Of a stretch of 64,000 nt of DNA, positions 10,843-22,734 are shown in pieces; positions within the stretch are counted from its first letter, which is position 1, and every line of letters starts with the position of its first letter. Origin of the DNA: Triglochin maritima (Eukaryota > Streptophyta > Magnoliopsida > Alismatales > Juncaginaceae); NCBI GenBank assembly GCA_963682175.1, contig OY821771.1, forward strand, positions 29,532,201-29,596,200, written 5' to 3'. The notes beneath the pieces were generated by a model. It made no database searches, was not told where the DNA came from, and saw only the letters and a program-made list of their open reading frames with translations. Position numbers and translations under genes: made by a program.

Positions 10843-11701
10843 ATACAATTACTTGTACATCATTGTTTGGCCATATCGATGTAAATAAAATGCTGAGCAT
10901 ACCGTATCGCCTTCACATACGCCGTGTGAATGTTTTTATCTATCTAATTATTCAAACATAATTAGAAAAGTGAACACATCATTGTTAGAGGAAATAAACT
11001 ACAAATGAACAAAAATAAAGCTTTACTTACATGGAATCTGATGTCCCCATAGTGGAACTGTAGTGGCGGAGGAGATCGCGGGATGGATCGGAGAAATCAG
11101 ACGGGATGGATCGGAGGAATCAGACGGGATGGATCGAGGAATAGGATCGCGGCGGCTTGGGTTTCGTATTTTCTATCTGGAAAGAGTGAAAGAAAACACA
11201 ACTGTCTGATTTCTTTTAAAGACATATAGACGTCGGATATTGCATATCTCCGACGTCTATTCCCCGACGTCACCAATAGACGTCGGCTTCTGTGAAGTCC
11301 GACGTCTATTGAATATAGACGTCGTATTATAACAGACGACGTCTATTTCCAGACGTCTATTGGGTATAGACGTCAGAGTTATATGCGGCCGACGTCTATT
11401 CGATCTTCTCTATATTAGACGTCGGCCTTTGTAACAGCCGACGGCGATTAGGCGACGAGTATTCCCAATTCTGCAGTAGTGAAAGATGATCATTCAAGAT
11501 CATTACAACCTCTACTTAAATTGCATCATAAAATAAGGACGAAAATCATAGAGAAATGAAGAGACTTTGTCTCTTCCTTTCCTTCAAACTTTCATCTTCC
11601 AACTTGTTGAGTCATCAACTCCTACATGATTCACCCTCCATAGATTATGTGGCTAGTGACTAGGATGTCACCTAGGATTAAGTTCAATTCTCAATATAGA
11701 G

Positions 11702-12598
11702 GTCTTCTGTATGTATGCCTTCCCGTAGTAACCTCATGTGCTCAGATTTAAGATTTCTCCAATTTCATAATTATTTTTTAAATTCCGACCTTGCTGAATT
11801 ATCCATGCTTTTGAATTTTTCCCCATTTTTATTTTTTCTGAATATATACCATTAATTTGATAGGCGATAAAATTTATTCCAATAGTTTAGTTAAAATATA
11901 TTTTCGGGAGAATAAATTTAGCTATTTAAAGTTAGATACCCAATTAGAATACAAACTATCTTACAAATAAAATGTCTCTTTGGATTGTTCTTACAAACTT
12001 CAATCCCTCTACTTTAACTTGTAACGTGGCCTTTGTTTGCAACCCTCTATTTTTCAAACGAAGGAGATCTACTACCTTGTGATAAAGTTTTACCAAGCAT
12101 TAATTAAATTAGCACAGTCCTGATGTTTAATTCAGTTCTCGTGTACACATGCCATGTTTTGACAACTATTTACGTATGTCATGTTGTAAAGTGTAAACAA
12201 ACGTTACGCTAAAGTTGAGCTTGCCTTCGGTTCTATGGCATGAGTGCTAACAACTCAGTTGTGGTCCACCTATTAGAGAAGATCTAACTGGATATCTATT
12301 AATAACGTGATATGTAATGTTGCCTCCTACAATCATGGATCAAAAAAAGTATGTTTTAAGGTATTGTCTTCTATTATATAAATACTACGAATTGGAATTA
12401 AGCATATAAATGGAGCCCAAATAAATCCTCCAAAATATGAACATAAATGTTTAGAGCAAGATCCACTCTAACAGAGTGGGGTATATTGCTCTTGACTCAC
12501 GGATCAGATTTCGAGCAAGATATTCTTTCTTTAATATATTTGTGTTGGTACGAGATTTCCTCCCTCTGTCATCTTTACTGTGTTATCTTGATGGCATC
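11702..12598. other. AT-rich stretch, nothing recognised
   Basis: Between the Copia element and the hAT MITE no coding frame, terminal repeat or known motif stands out. Confidence 0.5.
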
Positions 12599-12606
12599 CA
12601 TTTCCA

Positions 12607-12857
12607 CAGGGGTGACCATAACTCGGTCCGGACCGGATCCAATTTGTTCGGGTTCCGATCAAAAAAATTTTGAAATTTTGGTTCCAGTTTGGACCGGTCT
12701 GATTTTCATTTTTTTATTTTAAAAAATCCGGTTTTGGACCAGACCGGATCGGTCAGGTCCGGTCCGGTCCGGTCATCGGTCCAAAGCCATCCGGTCCTGT
12801 CCGGTCTTCGGTCCGGACCTCGGAAAAATTCCAGTCCGGACCGGATGCTCATCCCTA
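12607..12857. mobile_element. hAT-type MITE rich in GGTCCGGACC
   Basis: Ends are CAGGGGTGACC on the left and, in reverse complement, TAGGGATGAGC on the right, typical hAT termini. Both flanks carry the 8-bp duplication CATTTCCA (12599-12606 and 12858-12865), perfect. The 251-bp body is full of GGTCCGG / CCGGACC palindromic units and has no coding capacity. Confidence 0.9.
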
Positions 12858-12865
12858 CATTTCCA

Positions 12866-14029
12866 TCAATAAAAAGACCTAGGGATTATACGTGGTAAAA
12901 TGTATGAAATGCTCTTGTTTACCAGCAAGTGGTTCCCTTGTAATCAGGTTTCTGACTAATAGCATAACACCTCAACTTTGTTCGTCTCCATGTTCATTGA
13001 AGTTTCCTCCATTTGGAGCTTCCTACCATTCCACTTTCTTGCAGTCATTCCAGCTAAACTTCGCGAAACACATAAACTACCATATTTTTATATCCTAAGC
13101 CATTGCGCGCGGCGTAGAAGAGGACACTTTTTTGTCCTCATGTGTAAGACAATGATGTTGCAAAATGTGTATTGTCCTCAAATGTAAGTCAATGAGTTGT
13201 CAATGACGTTGCAAAATGTGTTGCATTGATACTGTTACGTAGAAAATTTATACAAGAGACCTCAACATCATTATTATTTTATTATATATATTGTGTGTGT
13301 TAAATGCAATTTGCTTCTTTATTGTTTCGTCGGTTGGCACTTTGTTAAATGCAAATGCAGTTTCTCTATTTTTTTTCTTTTTAATTGTCAACATTTTACC
13401 TCTATTTTTTTAATTTTGACCCAAAAAATAACAAAAGTATCCTCAATTTTAAAGTCCAAAGTTACCACTAATTAAAAAAATTCGGAAAATATTACAAGTG
13501 ACTCCCTCAAATTATCTTCTTCTTTTTTTAAATCAATTTTTTTAATGTTTCTTCAAATATATGGTATTAACTTTGGATTTTTCGATTGACAGCACTATGG
13601 AAGGGACAACACGAATTCGTGTTAAAGATCCTTTGAATCCTCTGCGGTAGGGTACCTTGATTGCAAAGCAACATTCTCAATTAAATATGCTACCTTAATA
13701 CATCACGAAATACTACAATCGTGGCACATACTCGAATTATTAAAAAGAGATACATTGTCGTAAATAAACTAAAGTTGCATACCATCATCATAAGTTTGAT
13801 AATGAGATTCTTCATAGTGATGTCATGCATTTGCAGAACTCATCGTCATGCCAAAATATTCAACAGGAAGGAGGCAGCACCATCCAAATCGAACAACCTC
13901 CAAAACTGATCAAAACCATTTGGAAACAATGATTCCAGATCCTTCTAAACTATTCTCTACCAATCTTGAGATACAAGATCATCTGAGGGTATTCATTTGG
14001 GTGACTGGTACATGCACTTACAATAGCTA
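12866..14029. other. AT-rich stretch, nothing firm
   Basis: Mostly AT-rich non-coding sequence with T-rich and A-rich runs. Short frames show no domain. The right end may include unrecognisable remains of the Copia fragment that follows. Confidence 0.45.
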
Positions 14030-14034
14030 ATACT

Positions 14035-14215
14035 TGGCTTCTGCTTTTAGTCTTTCACCACAAACTTTGATTTAAATTAGTCGACTTAACCATTTGGTCT
14101 GTACTTGGACTTTTGCATACATTTAACGCCATTGAGCTTCTTACCTTGAGGTAAAGATGTTAGCTTCAATGCGTGTGTCGATCCAGTTAATCTCCTCTCC
14201 AAGTGCATGGAAGCA
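14035..14215 (-). pseudogene. Decayed Copia reverse transcriptase fragment
   Basis: The minus strand reads LTSLPQGKKLNGVK, then KYRPNG, VD, FKSKFVVKD, KQKP, with stops replacing E, R and Y codons. This follows the Copia order LTSLPxGKKxxGVKWV / [23 protein letters not shown] frameshift precedes it (EEIN-like residues in another frame at about 14200). Only about 60 codons survive. The Athila-like LTR begins about 35 bp to the right, so the fragment is probably what that LTR landed in or next to. Confidence 0.6.
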
Positions 14216-14248
14216 TCTTTTATCTACTAGTACATTGGTCGCCGGTAC

Positions 14249-14996
14249 TTGAATCCAGGCAACTTAACCGCAAGTACATGATGTGGAGAAGACCCGGCAA
14301 ATACCGGTCAATCCCACGAGAAATTCTGTGTCCTTAAACAAAGTCTCAATCCATACTTGAATGGAAATATATATGGACAGGAGATTGATAACACTACACA
14401 CTTGAATCGAAATTGCAACTAATGTAACAACTAAACTAACCACTAAGTAGGAAATTAAGTGATGAGAAAAGCAATTTAAATGAGCTTGAGGATGAAGAAG
14501 TATGTAGTGACAAGTGTGCAAATGTGTATGTCATACACATTATATTAAGTAAAAGTGAGTGTGTGATTGTACTAACCATGATAGTTAGTGTCGAAACCAT
14601 TAATTTCTAGTTCATAACATATGTATCAATTCAAAGCATGAAAACATGCACTAAACTTGTATATTATAAACATTAGCTTAACCTAAGATCCTATAGTCAT
14701 CATTCGGATATTAAGAGTTCAAAACTACAAGAAGTGCAAACATGAAACATGCATCAAAGCTAGAGACATACACATCAACGTATTACATTCAATAGATATA
14801 GTGACATGCAAGCATGAGAAGAAATCTTGCTAGCATGATCAATCAAGATCCTAAGTGGTCATTGACCCATCATACCTAAGCATCAACCACAAACATGTAT
14901 AGATCTAAGCATTTATAACAAAAAATGTACAAAAACTGCCTACACGTAACAAACACATCCATAACTACATCATCATCCACCCTTAAGGATGAATCT
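14249..14996 (-). mobile_element. Athila-like LTR, left part
   Basis: Near the left end it has TTAACCGCAAGTAC..GACCCGGCAAATACCGGTCAATCCCACG, the reverse-complement R/U5 signature of the Athila-like LTRs in this window. It breaks off at 14996 where the Gypsy G1 LTR begins, and a matching tail resumes at 35702-36041. Compared with the complete relative at 1439-3018, several hundred bases between the two parts are missing, so the host LTR also suffered a deletion. The exact start (TGAATCC at 14249) is uncertain and no target duplication is evident. Confidence 0.6.
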
Positions 14997-16012
14997 TATA
15001 ACATCCCGAAACAGCGGAAATTTTGAAAATTCATAATCACAACAATAAAGGCTAATAATCAAAGACGGGACTGTTACTTCTCATAAAACAAATAGTGGTG
15101 CACCAAATTACATCAGAGTTTGTCAAAATGATACATGATTACAACAGAACAACAAAAGAAGATAAAACGTAATCATGTTGACCTCAGTGGTCCGAGTAGA
15201 GGATCCGACTCCAAAATGCGCGTGCCCGCCGATCACCACCCAACTGGACCTACTGCGGTCCTGAAAAATATATAACAACAATGCCTGAGTTTCCAGAAGG
15301 AAACCCCGTATGCCAACTCACCTATATGCATGCGTTACACAAATGAACTTATCATACTAGTAGCATGTCATGGTATCAACAGAAAGGAAAACAGTTTCCC
15401 CGAAGGGTAAAACAGGACATCAGTCCGACAGTCAACATCGGGTCTCCCGAGGAGACCTACCGCAGGCACATGTGGTCTTACAGCACGCGACATCGCACCT
15501 CCCACACGCGGCTACACTACACAAGGGTTCGGCAGGGAGCCTCTGTCACGCCTGCGGGCCGATAGAAAACAGATCTGCAAATCTCTGTGGTCGGTGCCAC
15601 TGGGGACCAACGGGGCCGTCGCCCGGAAGGTATAACAACATCATCTCGATATGTGCCCAGTCGAGGAATCAACATAGCCGGAACAGCCTCGGCCCAACAA
15701 TCATCATCGCCGGCACAACCTCGGCGGCATCACCGGCACAGCATCGGTGGTCCATCACAAACGTCCGGCACAGCATCAGACGGGTCCAGATCGAAGTATG
15801 CCAGGTCATCAGGCTCCACGAGCCGCAAACACCAACCACGCCGCTATAAAAGCAGGGCAGCGACCTCCGTAGTCCATAGGCCGGTAGTCACCTCACCCAA
15901 CGCCAGGTGCGTGCCCGCACAAACATCATACATTGGGATCCGTGATCCCTCAGGCCTGCTACATTACAATGAGTCCAAACAATCCATCATCTTAGTCACG
16001 GTCCATACTGCA
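14997..16012 (-). repeat. G1 3' LTR, left part
   Basis: Starts TATAACATCCCG (TG changed to TA) and matches 33186-34075 from position 15114 on. It contains the short stems GGTCTC/GAGACC (15441-15457) and ACCGCA/TG(T/C)GGT just after it. It stops at 16012, where a Sirevirus LTR begins. Confidence 0.85.
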
Positions 16013-17521
16013 GGATCGTGTGGGTTATGGGTCTAACATTAAGGCTAATTAACAAATTTAATCCTAATCAAACTCTACTTGTTTAGACAATGAAAAGATG
16101 CAGCGGAAATTAAAACAAATACATAAGTAGGAAATAGAAAATGCAAACCACAAGCACACGGGGGATTTATAGAGGTTCGGCACCCCACCGGGTCCTAGTC
16201 CTTCTTGTAAGCTCCGCTCGACTCCGCGAGCTCCGCCTACGTCTTCACTAACCACTCCCCGTTCCGGGCCGGGAGAGAACGCCTTTTACAAAACAAACTC
16301 CGCGAACAACCTCGCGAGCTTGACTTTCTTCTCTCACAATCCGAGAGGAATGCTTCGGGCTTTCACCGAAACCTTTACTTCACTTTGATAGCAACAAACT
16401 TGAGTGGAATACACTCTCTAAACTTGAGCACACTTGAATGAGATTGGATTTGTGATTAAAGTGTGGAAGGTTTGAGGCTTTGAGTGTGTTGGGTTTCTCT
16501 CTAATGCATTGGACAAGTATGAGTGGGAGAGTTGTGTTAAAATGTGTTTTACAACTCCTTATATAGGCATTAGAGAGAATAGAGTCGTTGGGATTGATTG
16601 AGTATGAGTTGATGTGTGATTACACAAAACAGAAAGTTCAGAACCCAATTCTGGCTGAATTCAGTCGACCGAAACGGGAAGAACGGTCGACCGTTAGACA
16701 GTTTTTCACTAAGATCGGTCGGCCGGTTAGGCAACGGTCGACCGCCCAACTCCACGACTTAGGTACACTTAAGTCATCGGTCGAACACAAGAAAGAGGTT
16801 CGGTCGACCGATTTTGTCCAGGCACTTTGGGGTTGACAAACAATTTGGTATTCGGTGGACCGAAACAAGTTTGGCGGTCGACCGATTTTGGGCAGGAGAT
16901 TTGGGTTTGTCAAGAGATGAACAAACGCTCGACCGATCGTGGTCCTCGGTCGACCGATACATGAAATGTATTTGGGGTATTTTTGGTTTAATACGAATAC
17001 GACCGTTGGGTATATACGACAAAAGTAACGGTCGAAAAATAAGTTCGGACGGTCGACCGAAAGGCAAAACACGGTCGACCGAAAATGGGCAGTGAAAACA
17101 CATATAGGATTCTTGGTCATCCGGTCGACCGAACGGCCTGTTGCGGTCGACCGAATGTGGGCAGACTTTCAGAGTTCAGGTTTAGTGTTTTCCGGTCTAA
17201 GTTTGGGTGATCTATTGAAGTCCAAATAATGTGAAATTTCGTGTGTGACTTCTATAAGGAACCTAGTGTGTGATTAAGTTGATTTTAGCTCAAGTATGCT
17301 CAATTACACTTTGTTCCTAAGACTCAAAAGAAATCAAGATTACATGTCTTCGATATAGCTTTAATTACATGTCTTGACTTCATTTCCATCTTTCTTGAGT
17401 CTTGATCACCTGTAGAGGTTAGCACAATACAATATATATGCAATGCATAGTGTGTGCTACTCTAATTAAGATTAGGTTGATTAAATCATCAAAACGTAAG
17501 ATTAAGGCCAAAAAGCCAACA
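16013..17521 (-). repeat. Sirevirus-like LTR A (3' LTR)
   Basis: On the minus strand it begins TGTTGGCTTTTTGGCC, right after the polypurine tract, and ends ..CCCACACGATCCT. A TATATAA box lies on the minus strand at 16559-16565. Upstream of it, at 16660-17152, the U3 region contains at least nine exact GGTCGACCG motifs plus several one-base variants. The outer boundary may be either 16013 or 16019. Confidence 0.85.
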
Positions 17522-17784
17522 ATCTCCCCCTTTTTGATGATGGCAACTGATATCTTAATACTTGAAATTTGTATATGTAAACTATGCATATAAATGCTCC
17601 CCCTATGGATGTGCATAGTTTTTGTTCAAATTTTACCCCCTTAATTATCTCTCCCCCTTTGACATCCATAAAAAACATTGATAATTATATAAGTCAAAAG
17701 GATGTCATCGTAATGAAGTTGCTCCCCCTAAATTTTGCACTTCATTACTCTAATAAAAGATATAACATTTAAGCTCCCCCTATC
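17522..17784 (-). promoter_or_regulatory. Cluster of polypurine tracts before LTR A
   Basis: On the minus strand AGGGGGAG appears at about 17524, 17597, 17651, 17723 and 17774, with a further GGGGG at about 17634. The one touching the LTR (AAAAAGGGGGAGAT) is the probable second-strand primer. Multiple such tracts are a known Sirevirus trait. The same cluster is at 22735-22997. Confidence 0.8.
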
Positions 17785-18126
17785 AATAAGGCTAAATGAA
17801 AACAATGAGTATGATGAAATTTTATGTTCAATTAAGTTTCTACTTAAGCCTTATTCCAACATCCATTTAAAATTGACATTTAAAATCAATGGATGTGATA
17901 TATGATTGATTTGCAATGAATGGGGTATATGATTTGCAATGAATTAAACATCTAAGGATATGACAATTAAGCATATAAAGACTAGACTTGAACCAATTTG
18001 ATTGAAAAGTTTATAGGATGGGAAATTATACCAACTTGAAGCATGAATTTGTTCCAACCTCATTTGGTGATGCAACCGGATTTGAATTTGACTCTTGAGC
18101 TCACCCGGTCACCACCAATCTCCTCC

Positions 18127-21100
18127 TCAAGCACCTACAAGTGTAGATTTAGGTACCCAAACAACTTTGGGTCCTTGAATGTTAGCTTTGGGAATCCAAA
18201 CCATTTTGGTTTTGGGAGCCCACACACTTGAAGAACTATGGTTAATGAACATATGCTTGTCATTTAGTGTAGTGTGAGATACATGATTTTTCAATTTAGA
18301 GTTGTATCCTAAACCATGTTTTTGCAAGGATTGTCTTTGACTGCTGTTGAACGTTTTAATTAAACCGCAAGTGCACGGCCGCGATGAAGCGGTGGCAAGT
18401 ACGGGTCGTCCTCTGGGAGGTGAGTAGCCTCTTGCTTGTACGAAATCAAGTGGCAAAATAGGGAAGAGAAAGATTGATTATGCTAATCTAGACTACGCTA
18501 CACTAAAAAGTATGAAATGCGAACGAAACAAACAAACGATGGAATAACAACTAAACTAAGAACAAAACAAGAATGCTGGAATACAGAAATGGGAAAACCC
18601 CTAAGGGGTGGAGTGAGTGCACACATGCAAAGAGGTGGGTGTAGAATACATTCTTTAAGCACATGAAGGTGGTGTTTATCAAGCATAGGAAGTGTCTAAA
18701 TGTTATGGCAAAACCTATCAATCTATTCACCAACTTAGTTGATTAACATTTACATATGCAAGGTGTTTATTTCAGAACCTAAACAAGCATGAGAGGTGTC
18801 TAATCATTTTGGCAAAACTCATCAAGTTGTAAATTCTATCCTAAACAAGCAAGCATACATTCATGTTTAATCAACACATTGAAATTAAAGCATTCATCCC
18901 ATTCTCTAATGCATGTATGTACATCTACTCCACCCCCAAAGGGGATGGAACTACTCACTAAACATTACACTAATTATTAAACTATGGAAAGAAAGCATAT
19001 TAAAACTAAGCTAGAATTAAAAGACGATTAAACTAAAACATGCACAACAATAAAAGAAGCATAAAACAAACAATGAAAGAAACATAAAACTTTATTGATA
19101 AAATGACTCACATTAAAAGTAGCATCCTCCTACTTTAGTGTGTGCTTCAAGGCCTCACTTCTAGTAGGAAGAATAGCCACTTAAAATATGGAGTGATTAC
19201 AATGGAAGGTGAAGAGTTCTATTTATAGCCATGGAAAAAGGCAAACCGGGACAATCCCCCGATGTGGGACTAAACAAACACCAAAAATAGCCTAAACGAA
19301 CATTAATACAAGTCCAGGAGAAATTTGAGCGCATTGGGGCCAAAAGTGACCGCTAATTAGCGGTCTACAGTGTCCGGATCGGTCTGGAATTTCTTGTGGG
19401 CTTTTCTGGAAGGCTTTGTTGGTATTTGATGCATCTATTTTGCATGTTGGAGCTCCGACCCGAATAGAATTGCCAAAATACTCCCCATGATGGTGAGGAG
19501 TATTCTGTTTTGCTCTTAGGTCCTTCGGTCTTGCATTCAGGTCCTTCTTCCTTGCATCTTGGTCCACAGATCTCACAATTCAGTCCTTTTTCCCAGCTTT
19601 TGGGTCCTTTTATGCTTCATCTCTTCAAACCTATTTATTCCTGAAAACTAAACATAAAACTCGTAACATAGCATTATTTAGGTGAAAGATAATGGATATA
19701 AGATACAAATATGAGCATGAAATGATGTCAATCAACTACCTAATAACATGTTGAGCATATGAGTTCCATTTGTGAATCTTTCTAAATCTTTTCTTAATTG
19801 CAAGTTACAAGCTTGAAGATTTAGTTGATCACAATCTATGGGTGTTGCTTTTAATTTATCAATATTTGATGCATTCTTTTCAAATTTAGCAATCACCTCA
19901 TTCTTCTCATTCATGCATGTTTCAATTTGACTTTGGAGATCTTTGATTAACTTTCTAGCATTCTTGTTTTTATCACAAATGATCTCATATTGTTTAACTA
20001 AGTCATGAAATGCATTTTGAAGCTCATCATGTGTGTAATTTTCTTCATTAACACTAGAATGTGAGCTATCACTATAATAAGACTTAGTTGAGCATGAATT
20101 ATTAGAGCAAGAGTTAGATTCTACCTCACTTCCTTCATCTTGAATTGCCATGTAGCACATGTGTGCATATTTTTTTGTTGATGAAGGTGTGGTTGATTTG
20201 GATGACGATGAAGACGATGAATCATCCCATGTAGCCTTGTGAGCTTCCAACCTCTTTTCTTTTCTCTTACTCTTCTCCTTTTCTCTTCTTCTCTCCCTCC
20301 TCTCATTTTTCTTCTCCTTCTCTTTTCTCTCATTTCCACTCTCTTCGTTCTCCTTCTTTTCTCTCTTTTCACTCCTTCTACCTCTTCTTTCATTCTTTTC
20401 TTCTTTATCCTTCTTGAGGTATTTGAAGAAGTCTTTGGCTAGGACTTCAATGTCCTCATCTTCTACACTCCTCCTTGGTTCATCTAAATTTGCATGTAAT
20501 GCCAAGGTGGATTTGTTCTTGGTGGCTTCCTTCTCCTTCCGATGGTTGATTTGAAGTTCATAAGCCATCAAGTTTCCAATGAGCTCCTCCATCTTTAATT
20601 TTGAAAGATCATGCGTCTCTTCAATTGCGACGACTTTATCTTCCCAATCGATGCTAAGTGACCGGAGGAACTTCCTTGTCATCTCTCCTTTATTGATTTT
20701 TCTTCCAAGAACCAAAAGAGAGTTAGTGATATCGGTGAAGCGAGTGTTCATTTCGCTTATGTTTTCACCGATTTGCATAGAAAAAATCTCATATTTATGC
20801 ATGAGGAGACTAATGCGGGTTTCCTTAGTTTTGCTATCCCCCTCATGATGCATTTGCAATCTATGCCAAATCTCATATGCACTAACACACCCTCTAATCC
20901 TATTATATTCACCCTCATTTAGCCCACAATATAGAATGTTCATAATTTTTGAGTTCATCTCAATTTCTTTCATTTCGGGCCTAGTGAGTGAATCTAATTC
21001 ATCTTCATTTGGGGGTGTGTATGGATTTTGGAGAAACATCCAATACTTAAGGTCATTAGAAATTAGGAAAATCTTCATCCTATTCTTCCAATAATCATAA

Positions 21101-21168
21101 TTTGACCCATTAAGCAAAGGAGGTCTAGTGGTGCATAAACCCTCTACATGATTAGATGTACTAGCCAT
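18127..21168 (-). pseudogene. Sirevirus-like gag, interrupted by a solo LTR
   Basis: True ATG at 21168. The 478-codon part to 19735 opens MASTSNHVEGL and has a DUF4219/UBN2-type Copia gag domain (GSNYDYWKNRMKIFL, IWHRLQMHHEG, LRSLSIDWEDKVVAIEET). A long charged region follows, rich in K, E and R (20240-20460), then a serine run and a predicted coiled coil. The remaining 70 or so codons lie at 18344-18127 and end with repeated WxPKxN/T motifs (WAPKTK, WIPKAN, WVPKST). Removing the solo LTR (18345-19734) and one 5-bp copy restores one frame with no other stop. Gag would build the virus-like particle. No protease, integrase or reverse transcriptase follows. No zinc knuckle is visible. Confidence 0.85.
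18345..19734 (-). mobile_element. Athila-like solo LTR inside Sirevirus gag
   Basis: Starts TGTTGAACG, ends GATGTCAATCA; 1390 bp. Flanks are ACTGC (18340-18344) and ACTAC (19735-19739). The uninterrupted second gag copy at 23553-23558 shows that ACTAC is the original target. Same family as the LTRs of the element at 43081-51720, including ACCGCTAATTAGCGGT at 19350-19365. Confidence 0.92.
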
Positions 21169-21206
21169 GCTAAAAATGCGATTAAGTATAGAATTTAGCT
21201 AACAAG

Positions 21207-21218
21207 GCTCTGATACCA
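21207..21218 (-). promoter_or_regulatory. tRNA-iMet primer binding site, first interior
   Basis: A perfect TGGTATCAGAGC on the minus strand, separated from LTR B by a few bases. The equivalent site of the second interior (24947-24957) has lost one base and reads TTGTATCAGAGC. Confidence 0.9.
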
Positions 21219-21223
21219 AATTT

Positions 21224-22734
21224 AGGATCGTGTGGGTTATGGGTCCAAAATTAAGGCTAATTAAAAAATTAATCCTAATCAAACTCTACTTGTTTAGACA
21301 ATGAAAAGATGCAGCGGAAATTAAACAAATACATAAGTAGGAAATAGAAAATGCAAACCACAAGCACACGGGGGATTTATAGAGGTTCGGCACCCCACCC
21401 GGGTCCTAGTCCTCTCTTGTAAGCTCCGCTCGACTCCGCGAGCTCCGCCTACGTCTTCACTAACCACTCCCGGTTCCGGGCCAGGAGAGAACGCCTTTTA
21501 CAAAACAAACTCCGAGAACAACCTCGCGAGCTTGACTTTCTTCTCTCACAATCCGAGAGGAATACTTCGGGCTTTCACCGAAACCTTTACTTCACTTTGA
21601 CAGCAACAAACTTGAGTGGAATACACTCTCTAAACTTGAGCACACTTGAATGAGATTGGATTTGTGATTAAAGTGTGGAAGGTTTGAGGCTTTGAGTGTG
21701 TTGGGTTTCTCTCTAATGTATTGGACAAGTATGAGTGGGAGAGTTGTGTTAAAATGTGTTTTCCAACTCCTTATATAGGCATTAGAGAGAATAGAGTCAT
21801 TGGGATTGATTGGGTATGAGTTGATGTGTGATTACACAAAATAGAAAGTTCAGAACCCAATTCTGGCTGAATTCGGTCGACCGAAACGGGAAGAACGGTC
21901 GACCGTTAGGCAATTTTTCACTAAGATCGGTCGACCGGTTAGGCAACGGTCGACCGCCCAACTCTACGACTTAGGTACACTTAAGTCATCGGTCGAACAC
22001 AAGAAAGGGGTTCGGTCAACCGATTTTGTCCAGGCACTTTGGGGTTGACAAACAATTGTGTATTCGGTCGACCGAAACAAGTTTGGCGGTCGACCGATTT
22101 TGGGCAGGAGATTTGGGTTTGTCAAGAGATGAACAAACGGTCGACCAATCGTGGTCCTCGGTCGACCGATACATGAAATGTATTTTGGGTATTTTTGGTT
22201 TAATACGAATACGACCGTTGGGTATATACGACAAAAGTAACAGTCAAAAAAATAAGTTCGGACGGTCGACCGAAAGGTAAAACACGGTCCACCGAAAATG
22301 GGCATTGAAAACACATATAGGATTCTTGATCATCCGGTCGACTGAACGGCCTGTTGCGGTCGACCGAATGTGGGCAGACTTTCAGAGTTCAGGTTTAGTG
22401 TTTTCCGGTCTAAGTTTGGGTGATCTATTGAAGTCCAAATAATGTGAAATTTCGTGTGTGACTTCTATAAGGAACCTAGTGTGTGATTAAGTTGATTTTA
22501 GCTCAAGTATGCTCAATTACACTTTGTTCCTAAGACTCAAAAGAAATCAAGATTACATGTCTTCGATATAGCTTTAATTACATGTCTTGACTTCATTTCC
22601 ATCTTTCTTGAGTCTTGATCACCTGTAGAGGTTAGCACAATACAATATATATGCAATGCATAGTGTGTGCTACTCTAATTAAGATTAGGTTGATTAAATC
22701 ATCAAAACGTAAGATTAAGGCCAAAAAGCCAACA
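21224..22734 (-). repeat. Sirevirus-like LTR B (shared middle LTR)
   Basis: Full-length copy; between matched TG and CA ends it is 1504 bp against 1503 for LTR A. Differences from A are scattered and are often CG to TG or CA changes inside the GGTCGACCG motifs. It acts as 5' LTR of the first interior and 3' LTR of the second. Confidence 0.87.

Larger units (their letters stand above)
8575..11481. mobile_element. Non-autonomous CACTA (En/Spm) transposon
   Basis: Ends are CACTACTACAGAAAAG on the left and CAATTCTGCAGTAGTG on the right, classic CACTA termini, with AAA on both sides (8572-8574, 11482-11484). Removing it restores the sequence seen in the other LTR of the host Copia element. Subterminal regions are packed with GACGTCGG / CCGACGTC units in both orientations (8597-8780, 10010-10400, 11225-11460), the kind of repeats bound by CACTA transposase. 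No TNP2-like coding sequence is present, so movement would require an external transposase. It carries its own nested solo LTR. Confidence 0.92.
5847..11696 (-). mobile_element. Internally deleted Copia retrotransposon with nested CACTA
   Basis: LTRs at 5847-6468 and 8132-11696 enclose only about 1.66 kb of interior. Flanks are TAGAG at 5842-5846 and TAGAG at 11697-11701, a 5-bp target duplication. The genes run on the minus strand, so the right LTR is the 5' one. The interior keeps gag with two CCHC knuckles, then a linker and the beginning of reverse transcriptase. Protease, integrase and most of reverse transcriptase and RNase H are gone. On the minus strand the LTRs read TATTGAG...CTAACA, so the usual opening TG is TA in both. 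The LTRs differ by point changes and an insertion of several tens of bases in the right copy, so the insertion is not recent. Confidence 0.88.
8132..11696 (-). repeat. Copia element 5' LTR, split by CACTA insertion
   Basis: LTR sequence occupies 8132-8574 and 11485-11696, about 655 bp once the CACTA element and its AAA duplication are removed. The undisturbed junction is visible in the left LTR at 6252-6272 (..ACTACATAAAGATGATC..), an internal empty-site control. Palindromes ACCGCCAATCAGCGGT and a variant of ACCGCCAATTGGCGGT lie at 8208-8246. Confidence 0.88.

Noticed and set aside
10563..10844. Possible captured host gene in the CACTA element
   Set aside because: The frame covers both arms of the hairpin and has no recognisable domain; an inverted repeat explains it better.
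16638..17120. Long minus-strand frame rich in GRSTE-like repeats
   Set aside because: It is a translation of the repeated GGTCGACCG motif in U3, not a protein-coding gene.
20121..20442. Lysine/arginine-rich and serine/leucine-rich frames
   Set aside because: Shadow frames of the charged low-complexity region of Sirevirus-like gag.
21207..21218. tRNA-like sequence
   Set aside because: TGGTATCAGAGC is a retrotransposon primer binding site complementary to tRNA-iMet, with no cloverleaf around it.
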